Below the pieces are notes generated by a model. The model was not told the origin of the DNA. It saw only the letters and a list, made by a program, of their open reading frames with translations, and did not search any database. The translations under genes were made by a program, and so were the position numbers. Below, one piece after another: positions 1 to 11,300 of a stretch of DNA of 64,000 nt. Source of the DNA: Lingula anatina (Eukaryota > Brachiopoda > Lingulata > Lingulida > Lingulidae). The stretch spans positions 314,510 through 378,509 of the forward strand of contig NW_019775386.1 in NCBI RefSeq assembly GCF_001039355.2. Reading direction: 5' to 3'. Within the stretch, counting starts at the first letter, position 1. Each line of letters starts with the position of its first letter.

Positions 1-1500
1 GGACTACTTTTGAGCTCTTCGTATTTTCATGTGTAATTTTGGCAACAGTTGATGTGATTAAACGATAGATATATAAAAAGAAGCGGGAATAACTAGGGAT
101 TCGAAATTTTAAGGTTAGTCGTCATAAAAAATTGATTCAGAACGGTAAAATGAAAGATATATCCACGCGGGTGATTGCAAATGGTGCCCAGTTTCAGGTG
201 TCCGAAATTTTCTATTTGAAGATCTCTATAAGAAGTTTAAATTGTACAAAGTTTTAAAAACTAAATCATGAAAGCTGGTTAAACTGGGTTTCTGGCAGTA
301 TATATATATTGAAAATTCAGCTTTGTCCATTTTTTTTAGCGCGAGGTGAACTCGACGCCAAGCACTCGCAATTTTGAAGCGTGTGACACTAGGGTGTTTC
401 AATTTAAACAAAATTGCTACAATGTTGATATCACCAGCGTTTTATATATATTCTAAAAGGTAAACAAGTATGCTTTGTGTTGATATGAAACACATGTTGC
501 GTTTGGGTCCCAACTCGTTGGCAAAGTGTTCATATTCCCGTGAAGTCGGTGTAAGAGTCGGCCAAATCGATTTTTTCAAGTGCAGTAGGTTACTGTGATT
601 ATGTATCGCAGGAAACGCAAAATATTTTCAAACAATTACATCCTGCAGGAGGATAAGATCATAAACTTTCAAATGATATATCATAAGGTATGTCTCCTAC
701 AATTTTCACCCATTTTGTGTGGGGAAAGTAGTGCATCTCCAAAGCGACGACAAAAATGGAACCCCATTTTCATCATAATTTATAGCGTCACGTGACCAAC
801 CTGAAGCACTGACCCGACTTGGCAAGACTACAAGTTTTCTTAAATATTCTGAATATTAGAGCAAACAAGTTACAATAAAATTAAAATACGAACAAGTGCT
901 GTACATCTCGTATCAAAAATATTCCAAGAGTTATATGCTTCATTCCTAAAACATCAAAAATTGTATAGTTATGATCCACTCCACAAGAAATCCAGTGTGA
1001 ATTTTGACCAATATAGAAAGATATTGCTAGATCTAGTTATAAATAAAACAAGATTTTTTTAAAAATTGGATAAATATTTACAATGAAGCACTGGCATATG
1101 ACCAGGTTGTACTTTTTAAATCCTGAAAGGGTTTTGATTAAAAAAAATCATTCAACACCGGTTTATTCATTATATTATTAAGATCTGCACTTCTGCCTTG
1201 TTCTCTTATTTTACTGCTCAAGATTTATTTCTATGTACTAGTACTATTTTTGTCTCTTACATATTAAACTATTTAAAATAAGACTATTCAAATTGTAATT
1301 TGAAAAAATATCCCTAATCTATTTAAAATTTACATTTCTCTTTTTAAAAGTGCAAAATTTTGAAATCTGTGTGCTAAACAAAACTAAGTAAACATCTAAA
1401 ATTTGTCCTTAAAGCACTGTCCCTGGGAAATGTTCATTCAGCCTCATGAATGTGCACTGAACTTTTTTGAAGTTTTTTTGAAACTTTTTGCCTTTTAAAT
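1..1500. other. AT-rich sequence, no confident gene
   Basis: I see no exon chain here. A short ATG-led stretch at 601-687 is followed by GTATGT and could be a first exon, but it has no recognisable protein and no partner exon. The rest is AT-rich intergenic or intronic sequence. Confidence 0.5.
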
Positions 1501-1512
1501 TAAAGCAGTTTA

Positions 1513-1620
1513 CTAGTCTCCAATAAACTCGTTGGCCAGCTTGATACGTCTATTCTGAGGGCAGGAGAAGCACCTGCCCCAGCAAGTTATGAATATTATT
1601 ACAATTAAGATCATCCCCAG
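1513..1620 (-). CDS. possible terminal exon of a small single-pass membrane protein
   Basis: On the minus strand a consensus acceptor (AATTTTCAG, ending at 1621) opens an in-frame stretch of 35 codons to a TAG at 1515-1513. The peptide has a strongly hydrophobic run (MILIVIIFI), then a Cys-containing turn and a polar tail ending in KLANEFIGD. This reads as one transmembrane helix followed by a short cytosolic tail. A phase-compatible donor (GAG|GTGAGT, exon end 2504) lies upstream with open codons ending CETDNE, and another donor (AAAG|GTGAGT) sits near 3297. I could not build a start codon for the chain. I do not recognise the family, and it may be a chance open exon. Confidence 0.35.
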   Translation of the reverse strand: MGMILIVIIFITCWGRCFSCPQNRRIKLANEFIGD

Positions 1621-1767
1621 CTGAAAATTCTTGAATATAACTTGTAATTAAATGCATATCAAAGTGCATTAAAAATGAAAACAAAACTTCAGTATATGAG
1701 TATGTTTCAATTTTTTTTTATTTCCTTATAATCTTCAATGGCCAGGTCATTTACCTGGAAATGACAA

Positions 1768-2384
1768 TCAGAAAACAAAATCAATTTTCAAGTTCAAAAT
1801 TGGGTCGTTTTCCCAGAGTGCCACCCAGTGGTTGATAGATTCCTTGACTAAATGATCATCAAAACTTGGCCCCTATAAAACTGCTGTAAAAATTTGGTTA
1901 ACTTAAGCATAATATTCCCCAAACTTGACCTCCAGTCAGATTCGATTCTTTTGAGAGCACTGTATCCTCTCTCCACCTGAGAAGTGGACAGGCTGAACAA
2001 GGCAATTTCAATTAGCATTATTGTATGTATTCTAATCTTTGTCTGGTCTTCCAGCCTTGAAACAAATCAGTACACATATCTTTACTTTTATTCACTATAA
2101 ACATGACACCTATGTGCCGTTTAAAGGCAGGCCACTCTCAATGAAGTCTTTTGGGTCAAAGCCCATCCTGTATAATACTTGAAGAAAATAATGTTCCAGA
2201 ACTTGTCTGCTATGAGAAAGGTGTCTAGGGTAAACAATATCCAAGACTCTACAAAACACCATCTCTTGTTCAGTCACACCTGCATCAACAGCACCATCAC
2301 ACAAAATCGTATGGAAAATAATTTTCCCTGGTCTTGACCAGAACACCTCTTCCCTTATTGTCAGCTGATATGAAATTTGGGAAT
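1768..2384 (-). pseudogene. decayed hAT-family transposase fragment
   Basis: Two minus-strand segments look like one broken hAT transposase. The 2384-2110 segment reads DGAVDAGVTEQEMVFCRVLD, which resembles the RNase-H-like core of ZNF862/KIAA1586-type hAT proteins, and stops at 2110. The 2013-1768 segment reads FSLSTSQVERGYSALKRIES and then, after a frame change, SINHWVALW. That matches the C-terminal hAT dimerisation region, where a VERxFSxxxRIK-like motif is followed by a short acidic/aromatic tail. The middle of the transposase is missing and the two pieces are separated by stops, so it cannot encode an active enzyme. The match is from memory of the family; a profile search with the hAT C-terminal domain would settle it. 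Confidence 0.6.
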
Positions 2385-2622
2385 CTGTTAAAAATAAATA
2401 TAATAAAATGATAAAACCATATATGTAGAAACAAGAAATTTATACAAAGCAGATAAAAACTGAAATTTAATAAAAAAATACATAGATTTTTAAAAAAACT
2501 CACCTCATTGTCAGTCTCACACCAAATGTTTATCAAAGTAATTTCTTACCATGCTATATAGTAAGAATTCCTTGGTCCTACTACTAGTAATAGGCCAGTT
2601 ATAAAAAATACAGAAGTTTTGG

Positions 2623-2626
<4 letters not shown>

Positions 2627-2672
<46 letters not shown>
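2627..2672. repeat. (TA)n microsatellite
   Basis: About 23 uninterrupted TA units. Nothing else is seen between here and 3.2 kb except AT-rich DNA. Confidence 0.95.
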
Positions 2673-2675
<3 letters not shown>

Positions 2676-3895
2676 ACTTAATTACCTTCTGCTTTGTCTA
2701 ACTGGTATCTTTTCATCATTTCATGCATCTAGTCCATTCTCATGCTATAGCTTAGGCAGGGATAGGTATGCTGTCAACATTTCACTAAAACTGAAAAAGC
2801 ACAATGCATAGGTCATAAAGTGTGCATTGGTCATAAAGTGTGGCTGTGCCTTGACAAACTATTTTTTAAAAACTTGTTTAATTTGAAGACTTTTATTTTA
2901 ATACCAACAATTTCAGATAAATTGAGAAAAATTGTTAAAAAACACAATATTTAAACTTATAATGTAAAACAACTTTGGAACCTGCTCAAGAAAGACATTT
3001 AGTACACCTGTAATGCTGATTGCGCAATGTGCTAGTTAACAGGTGTGTATAGACACACACACTCTATTTTGGAAAAAGTCTAGATAAGGAAATACAACGG
3101 ATGAAGGTACGCAAGTACACATTTTATGTAAACAGAGTACAACTGTAACTTTGCAACAAAATGTAACATTCACTAGTAATGAACGTCAACAAGTGCATCT
3201 GAACAATGAGAAGGGAGGTTACTCCAAAATCATTTCTATACATTTCGGCGCTTATATGAAACATAGTGAGTTAAAAAAAAAGACTCACCTTTAAGTCGGC
3301 AAACCCTAAGCTATGTAACTTGAAAGGCAGATTTTTCCATTTTAAAATCTAAAACCATATAATGATATATGTTATGGCAGCATGGTTGATCTCCAGCACC
3401 GATGTCGTTTTTTCACGTATAATTTTCCATAACAACTCTCACTATGACAGTGAGACATTGTATACTATAAATATACACTTGAAAAGCTGAACATCCAATT
3501 TTTTTCAACCGAAATGCAAGATTTACCGAGAAAAACGCTCTTCAGTCACTTGCTCAGTGCAACGTGACAGTCCCAGTTTCGCCTGACCTACATAGTTTGC
3601 ACTAAAATAGGGATTTCACAAAAAAGGACCGTTGTACAAATTTTTTATTCTTTCTGGCTCAAGTCCAGCATATATAGTTGCATAAATCGTTATAATATCA
3701 ATAAAGTAAGTTTGTCCATTTTTTCTACAATCATTTCATTTTAGGGTACAAAATTACACGATCTGCTTGAGAAAAATGCGTGTGCTATTTTTAGACAACT
3801 GATACAAGGCTTTCGTCGAAATTGAAATGTTTATTTTACATTGTGCGTTTACATCAAGTTCTAAATTTTATTTTTTGAAAGTTTCAAGCGGAATA

Positions 3896-3992
3896 ATGAG
3901 TTATTCACAGAGCTTCATGGATTTATATAACAACTACGGATTTTTGAAAACATGGCGCGAAACACACGTCGCGGACTATTTTGTGCAAGCGC
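3896..3992 (+). CDS. orphan first-exon-like ORF, function unknown
   Basis: An ATG at 3896 opens 32 codons starting MSYSQSFMDLYNNYG and ending FVQA plus one base. A strong donor (GC|GTAAGTG) follows immediately at 3993. CpG content rises here compared with its surroundings, as often seen near animal promoters. No plus-strand continuation exon was recognised before 8 kb, where the minus-strand EF-hand gene takes over. If unspliced, the frame runs on to a stop at 4057. I do not recognise the peptide. It may be a first exon of a gene whose other exons I missed, a short ORF, or a non-coding RNA promoter exon. Confidence 0.3.
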
Positions 3993-4681
3993 GTAAGTGT
4001 TTTTGTAATGATCACCGCTTACGCATTGATATGCAAGATCTGCGGACAGACTGCTAGCTGTTATTGAAAAGAATGTGGCACAGCTATCACAATCTTTCTA
4101 ATAATGATCGAATTTTGAAAGATATATTTATTGTGGCTCAATTTACATTATTTAATACGGTGTTCTCTCCGATCTTCTAAAGTTTTCCCCAAATGTGTTT
4201 TTCCCAATTCAAAAGATTTCATTTTACAAATTTTGCACAATATAAACTCTATAAGTTCTGGGTATAGCTGTATGAAGGTACAGGTGTAGATGTTTATTTA
4301 TTTCCACAACTTCAAGGCACAGTGTCACTGCACAATAAAATCAATGGATTTCATAATTTTTTTATTAAAAACTTGTTATAAATATTTGTCATGGTGAAAA
4401 TATATATTTCTTTCACCATGCATAAATACATGTATGTGTATATAGTATCATATTGTTATCCTAAAATTTTACACAAGTATAAATGTATGTGTAAATGAAA
4501 GTTTCACATATTTTGAAATTTATTTGTAAAATATGTGACGAAAATAATCTACAACTTCAAACTGACCTTTCTACAGCTGCAACATACATGTACTAGTAAT
4601 CAAAAACACATGCAAATTTTAAAATTTTAAAGAAGCTGTCTTAGCACATGTACATGTAGCTGGTACATGTACAACTGTACA

Positions 4682-4889
4682 TGTTGTCGGGTTCGACATG
4701 TCGATACGGGAGAGATGTAGAAGGAAGCAGCGGAGGAGGAGATTGGAAGCGATGGAGTACGGAGCTGACAAGTTAAGAGTTGGAGGCTTCACTTAGAATA
4801 TGTAGTTACCTAGCGTCAACGAATAAATCATTTAACTGGTCATTATGTGTACTTGGGTTTCCTTTGCGTGACCTTACGTAAATCTGACA
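4682..4889 (+). mobile_element. possible solo LTR
   Basis: The block begins TGTTGTCGGG, ends TGACA, carries an AATAAA signal near 4823 and is GC-richer than its flanks. This is the layout of a short LTR from a Ty3/Gypsy-like element. No matching target-site duplication was found and no internal element sequence follows, so the call is weak. It is preceded by a cluster of ACATGT/GTACATGTAC palindromes at 4645-4684. Confidence 0.3.
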
Positions 4890-5127
4890 CGAACCGTGGA
4901 ATCTTCAGATGGGGTTATCCACTAAGTTAGTCTAAAACGTAATGTCCTATTTCGAGCCCACGCTTGAATTAAGCGTACAAAATTATATAAGTTTAGGACG
5001 TTCATCATAGGCATATGTAAGAGGTACATAACAATGTATCACCATATGTAAAATAATGCTACGGTGACAATGTCCAGTAATGATATCAATGTTTTAAAAA
5101 AGAACGAATATTTTTAAAGTCACTTTT

Positions 5128-8032
5128 TCAACAGAACAAATTAGTCTGCAGCATGATTCTTATAAATTCATGTTCGTCCACCATTCCATCTCCATTAATG
5201 TCTGCCTCATCCACCATGTCTGTTAGTTCTCTTTCCGTAAACTTGACTCCTGCCTCTCTGCATGCTCTTCTTAAGTTGTCCATAGTGATTTTCCCTGTCT
5301 TGTCTGAAAATAATGAAATAAGAAATACTGTAGCTATACTTTTAATAGATTGTATCTGACCTACGCTGTATTTTGCCTTGGAAAGTGTTTTTTAAATGTA
5401 TAATTCTGGATTGTCAAATTCTGGGTAAAAATTGCTGATATATTACACAAGTACACAACAGTATTTCCAGCAAATGCAACACAAATCTATTTATTCATTC
5501 AATTATTTATTTTCTATGTTTTAACAATTGTAAGATACATGTAATTTGATGTATGTACCAGGTATCTTTTTTTTAAATATATATTTCATAGTTCAACTTA
5601 CCATAATCAAACATCTTGAAGCCCTTGACAATTTCTTCATGGACATCTCTAGAATCCCCTTGCTTGCCAATTACAAACTCTAGGAAGTCATTAAAAGATG
5701 CATAGCTGAAATAGGTATAATTATCTGAGTTAGTACTTCACTTAGCTTATAAAAATATGTATGAATACAAACAAATAAGCAGTACCTCTTTTCTTTATCA
5801 ATCCAGTAAGTTCTAGCCTATCTTTTTAGATTGATCACTTTTAAACCACATCAGTCCCAATAATTACCCACTTACGTACTAGACTCCAGTCAACCAATGC
5901 CCAACTTCAAGTAGACAACATGACAATAGAGTTATTTGCCCTCCCACCCTCCCTCTCCCATATTGCTGAGTCTAAAAAGGTTTGCTCCCAGGCTAAAAAG
6001 CTAAAACAGGGCAGAACAACAGCCATTTTAGCATTATGAGAAACATGTGTAAGACTGGGTTCCCATACCTAGATCGATCTAACAGGATCGATCCATCTCC
6101 AAGGGTTTTCTCGCTAAATTGCTTTCAGCTTAAGCAGCTTAGATGTCTTGCATGCCTAGTGAAGCTGCTAAATAATTATTAATTACTCCTAGCAGCTTCA
6201 GTAGGCATGAGAGACATCTAAGCCAATTTAGTTGATTGCAATTTAGCGAGAATCCCCTTGGAGATAGATTGATCTACAGTTAGTACGATAGGGTCTGGGA
6301 ATGGTCCTGTATTCTACTCACGCTCCGTGTTTCACAGTTCCTTCCTGTATCATTTGTCTAGCTTCCACTTTGGTCACTTTAAACCCGAGTGCTTTTAATG
6401 CTCGACGGAGTTCCATAGCATTTATTCTCCTAGGGAAAATAAAAAGAATGTGAGAATGCCATGTATAATAAGTTAACTGTCAAAATACCAAGTATGTTTA
6501 TTTGGTTTTATCTGATACTGACAATCACTCCAAAGGTTATCAGTAAGTATAATCAAAAGATGATCTACTGTTTTTTTTTTTTGGTTTTAAAAGTACAATG
6601 TAGTATTTATGTGTAGCAAAAGGGGTCTGTGATTTGTTTGAAAATATGCACAAGTAGGTTCTTGTACTAATATTGTTAAATGTAATGTACAGAAAAACTT
6701 TGCAACCTGGAAGACTGAGAAATTATCTCCTACAATTTTATGATCTTGTAGAGTTTGTTTCATGTGCCCAAAAATACTAGACAGTAGTAGTCCAGCAACA
6801 ATATAAAATAAATACCTGTAATAATTAATAATTTTATGTATAGCATTATAACTGCTAAGCACAATGTTTGACCTACCCATCACTATTCGAATCAAAGACA
6901 TCAAATATGACTTTCAGGTCTCTGATATCCTGTGCCGTCAGTTCGTCCAAAACTATTCCTGAGACTTTAACACCGTGGACTTCTTTGTCACTAACTTCAT
7001 TTTTTTTCAACAGGTTCACCAGCTTGAAAAGGAAAAAAATACAAATGCTTTCAATGAAATATGATGTATATATACTGGTATGTGTACTGTTGAAGCTGCA
7101 GTTTTCTCTAGTGTGTAACATGTACTTTTGTGCTGAGAACTAGTTCAGTTCAGTTGGTGCAAGAGCAGACAATGAGAAAGAATCAATTATACTCGTACTA
7201 CATATTAATTTTCAAAAGTAATGAGTAAATGCATTTATTCCAGTAATATCCTGTGCTTGTGCAATATTTTTTTGCTCAGTAGAAATGTAAATAATCTTGA
7301 ATATTCCATGAATATTAATTTTACTAGTATTATAACTATATTAGCACATAGCATATACCAGTATTGGAGGGGGCAGAGAGAGGGTTGGTTGCCTCAGTTT
7401 TAGCCCTTACATGCTATAGGCAATTGCAGTGGTACATACCGGTACCTACATGCACTGGTACATGTACATGTACTAGTACCTTTATACACATGTATGCACA
7501 GTGTACCCTGGTATACTTCTAGTCCATGTACCGGTAGTACTGAGGGAGCACGTGCAGTACTCACACCAGTAAGGCCAAAAACTGAGGCAAGGAGGTTGGG
7601 GAATTCCAAACGACTCACACTTTCTCCCATAGATAGGACCACTGGTAAATAAAAATTGGTTTTGCTTTAATGAACAAACGTAGATTTAATTGCAAAATAG
7701 GGTGAAGTTTTTTAAGAAAAATGCCCCCTCCTCTTTGAAATTGCTCCCACAGACCTGAAGATATTAGATGTATAACCATAACCATGTTTGCATAAATATA
7801 TAGCATGCCAAGAATACCTGCATCATGTGTTATTAAGTATTTCCATAGGGGTAAGGAGACAAACTCCACAATGTGGACTTACGCTCTCTCCTATTTTTAC
7901 AAAAGGCTGTGCGACTTCGGGCGTCAGGGGATCGGGTCTTGGTGTTTCGGCCCCCGGAGACTTCGACTTCTTCCCTGACTTCTTTCCCTTTTTACCCTTT
8001 TTCTTTCCCTTTCCTTTCTTCTTTCCAGGCAT
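5128..8032 (-). CDS. centrin-like EF-hand calcium-binding protein
   Basis: Five minus-strand coding exons join with GT-AG borders: 8032-7883, 7022-6877, 6429-6322, 5705-5602 and 5303-5128. They total 684 nt (227 aa) and every phase closes. The N-terminus is an unusual Lys/Gly-rich tail (about residues 3-25). A linker follows, then four EF-hand units. EF1 has DSNSDGRINAME, EF2 lacks usable ligands, EF3 has DYDKTGKITMDN (Asn at position 12, as in centrins) and EF4 has the canonical DINGDGMVDEHE. The pattern of good EF1/EF4 and degenerate EF2/EF3 loops fits centrin/caltractin, proteins of centrioles, basal bodies and cilia that bend on Ca2+ binding. Centrins are about 170 aa, so the extra length is the basic tail and linker. 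The start is the first ATG after an upstream CpG region, and the gene diverges from the F-box gene. It could be a centrin-related EF-hand protein rather than a canonical centrin. Confidence 0.88.
6053..6307. mobile_element. foldback MITE, copy A
   Basis: This near-palindromic element starts GACTGGGTTCCCATAC and ends GGGAATGGTCC. Its two arms share TTAGCGAGAAT-type and AGACATCTAAG-type segments in inverted orientation around an AATTATTAATTA centre. It lies in the intron between exons 3 and 4 of the centrin-like gene (6321-5706). Four related copies occur at 23.4, 46.0, 57.0 and 57.7 kb. Confidence 0.8.
7421..7545. repeat. GTAC/ACATGT palindrome cluster
   Basis: This is a dense run of overlapping short palindromes (GGTACC, GTACATGTAC, ACTAGT) in the first intron of the EF-hand gene. 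Similar clusters lie at 4645-4684 and 8728-8812. They look like local low-complexity expansions. Confidence 0.6.
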
Positions 8033-8351
8033 GGTAAAGTATTATTTCTCTGCACGTATATGCTCGCACCTGTCAACCATCCGCCATATTGTTTACTGTC
8101 GTTGTCTGATGACGTCAGCTTATCAAGACAAGCTTCAAAATTGTATTAAAGAATCACCATTATTAGATAAAATTTATGCCATTTTCGCATTACGCTTTCT
8201 ATTTAATGTAGGTGGTTTGAAGTTTTGAACCGAATTATAAATTAAATTACTGATTAATAACGCTAGTTTAAGCTTGTCATCGAAATAACCGATCTTTTGT
8301 AAAAGAAGTTGATGAAAGTGAAAGAAAACAAGGAAGTCAATTTTTTTCACG
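8033..8351. promoter_or_regulatory. bidirectional promoter with CRE and YY1-like site
   Basis: Only 319 bp separate the divergent start codons of the EF-hand gene (8032, minus) and the F-box gene (8352, plus). The interval holds a perfect CRE palindrome TGACGTCA at 8110-8117 and CGCCATATTG, a YY1-like core, just upstream of it. No TATA box stands out. A head-to-head pair this close very likely shares promoter elements; the factors are inferred from motif identity only. Confidence 0.6.
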
Positions 8352-11300
8352 ATGGCTGAAGGTTTATCGTGTGATATACTCGATTTGACAAACTTAACAC
8401 CGGAATCATTGACAGGTGTATTATCCTATCTTCCAGCGGACTTTCTCATTAACACCTGTCGTCTTGTGTGTCATCAGTGGAAAGACATCGTGGACGGAAA
8501 CACTCTGTGGCGACTGAAATGCTTACGTGAGCGGTTTTATGTTCCACGTTTAATGGGTCCGCCGCCAGCAGATTTTAAGGACTATTACTTCAAAAACCCA
8601 TATAACAGAAATCTGGTCAAAAACCCGAGTGGAAAAGGTAATTGATGTTGCTGTCTTTATTAGATTGAGGGTAAAATCTTTACAGCTGGACTATTTTAAA
8701 TTACTCGTATTTGTGAAGATTTATACTGTACATGTGTACATTGTACAGTACCTGTACGTACATGTACGTGTGTACTGTACTAGTACCTGTACGTTGTACC
8801 TCTGTACTCTGTATGTAGAAAACCATAAATGTATTCAATTACTGTACTGCAGAAAGTGAAAAAAAGAGTAGTACAGACATAAAAATAAAAGACAGTCACC
8901 AGGACAGGCCATTAAGTGGACATGTACAAGCACATGGTACAGTACCCTCTGTAGAGCACTATGTCTTTATTATGAATGGTGTCATTGCTTTACATCCCCA
9001 CATCATTACACCCCAATACCATTTCTTCCTGGCACTGCTACTCCCCCTTACAAAATTTTGATTATATCATCCATCACGGCCTGTATCATTATTGGTACTC
9101 CCCCTCATCTGTTTTTGACTGGCAAATTAAAAAAATGTGTTTCTTTTGGGTTTGGTATTTACAGTGAAGTTTAAAAGAAAACATAATGATTAACAGTGGG
9201 GAGTTATGATGCAGGGGAGTAACAGTGTGGGGATTTAAAGTGATGTATAGTTTACCACTAAACGATGGTCTACTAGTACTGGTAATGTCTGTGCTTGAGT
9301 TACAGTATGTAATAACTTGAGTTATAGTAATCTTCTCTCCTTTACAATGGTAAACAGTGTTGTGTGCACTAAATATTTAATCCACTTGTCTCCTTAACGA
9401 TGATCTACTACACTGGGAGGTGGAGGAGAATGGTGGGGACAGGTTCACAGTGGAGACAGAGTCAACATTTTGTGATCCATTTACTTGTTTGCACGAGGAG
9501 GGTGAGTGTGGGGTTGACATCATGTCAGGGTTAGACTTAACAAATTATCATTTCTCGCACTAGCCCAAAGATCAGCTCATTCCTGAAAGGTCATGTTTCT
9601 GTTACAGTTTGCACAGAAGGGTTTTCAGGTGTTTTTGTGCACAGCTGGAATTTAATTGTTAGCTACCAGTATAGCATCGTTTCCCAATTACTAGGAAGCC
9701 TTTACTTGTGAAAAAGCTGCTGCCACATAATAAATTAAAGTGATCTCTGGGCTGCTGTGAATTCTAACCCTGATTATACAGTGTACAATGTCTTATTGTC
9801 TCTGATTTGGTACCATTGTAGTTCACAAAAATGATTCCCATGTTTGTATCGAAGTGTTTCTATTATTATTATTATCTCTGATATTTTTGATTTGATCAGA
9901 AAAATTAGAATCTAATCTGCTGAGATAAATTGAAAAATGTACGTTATATATTTTTGTGCAAACTATGTTTCAGAGACAATGGCATCATTGTATCATTTAT
10001 ATTATGATAGAAAGGCATGTGTGTTTCATGCACCCATCTTGTGCAGAAGACATACTTGTCTTTTTACCTGTCTAAAGTATGTTTTGTTAATTATTGTTCT
10101 TTAACAAAACATACTGTCAGAAAAATCTACCAGTCAATAATTTCTGGACATCTCTCAGTTATTTCAATGATTAATTATGTTTAGATGGCAAACTTCATTG
10201 GACCATAGAAGAAAATGGTGGCAATCAATTTAAAGTAGAGACCTCTAATCCATGTGCCCCAGGGAGTTATCCTTGTGATGGAATGAAGGAAGAGGGTATA
10301 GCAGGACATGAATTTGATTATCTTGGAAAGGATATTTTGCTTTAAAGAGGCAGATTTTGTGTCAAAATCAAACAATGGAATTGATTAGCATTTGATTGTG
10401 TTTAATCTTAAATTGATTTTATTTGAAAGTGTGATTAATTATAGTTATTTGCAAAATATTGTACATGTAAATCAAAATTGATATTAGATAAAACTTGAGT
10501 AACTGATAAGAAGTAATGTTGGTATAGCCATCACATCATGTTCAGAGGGTGAATAAATAAACCTTAGGCCAGAGGTCAGATTTTGTGTAGAAATGATATG
10601 TTCTTGTACAAAATTCTAACAATTTTTTTTTCTAAGTTAATAATTTTTGGCAAACTGAAAATTCTAAATAGAGTAGTGATTCAAGTTCTAATCAGATTGT
10701 TGGGCCAAAAAGCTTTGATCGGCAAACTCTCTAGGTTATCCACTTTTATAACAAGATTGATTTAAAGTGACACACCTGACAGCTTTTGACACACAGATTA
10801 TTATCATGTATTTATTTTCTTTCAAATGTTGCACAAATTTTGCCATGGCATTTTGTGATTTGTGAAACTACTGCTAGTGTGTTCGACCTGATATTGTTAT
10901 ATTGTGTTAGTTGAGATAAAAAGATACATGTACTATTATTGTTTCAGGCTATGAAACTTGCTGGGCCACTTCATATGGCTGGTGTGTAAAGCACCAGCTC
11001 ATTGATCTGTTAAAGGAAGGGTGTACTGGGGCTGTCTTGGACCAAATTAAACCCGACATCTACATTTCTGAATGGTAGGTCAATATTTAAATTTATAAGT
11101 ACTTGAAAAAATGCAACTTGCAATTAATTCCTTCTTGCAGCAAATTTCCTGCAATATGGCTGCGAATTAACAACAATAAAATTTTTCTTGCAAACTCCTG
11201 CAAACTCATTGCTGAACTTATAGCTGAAAGAATTAATTAAGTAATTAATAATTTTTGGCACAACTTTCCAGGACAGCAGCCAGAAGAGACTGTGGCAGTA

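Noticed and set aside
7400-7642. Minus-strand frame reading MGESVSRLEFPN within the first EF-hand intron
   Set aside because: It resembles the read-through of exon 1 (GESVS) only by a few codons and overlaps a palindrome cluster. The exon 1 to exon 2 join is already in phase without it.
10296-10349. Read-through of F-box exon 2b to a TAA
   Set aside because: Ending at the 10295 donor keeps phase 1 into exon 3 and gives a full-length domain. Read-through would truncate the protein.
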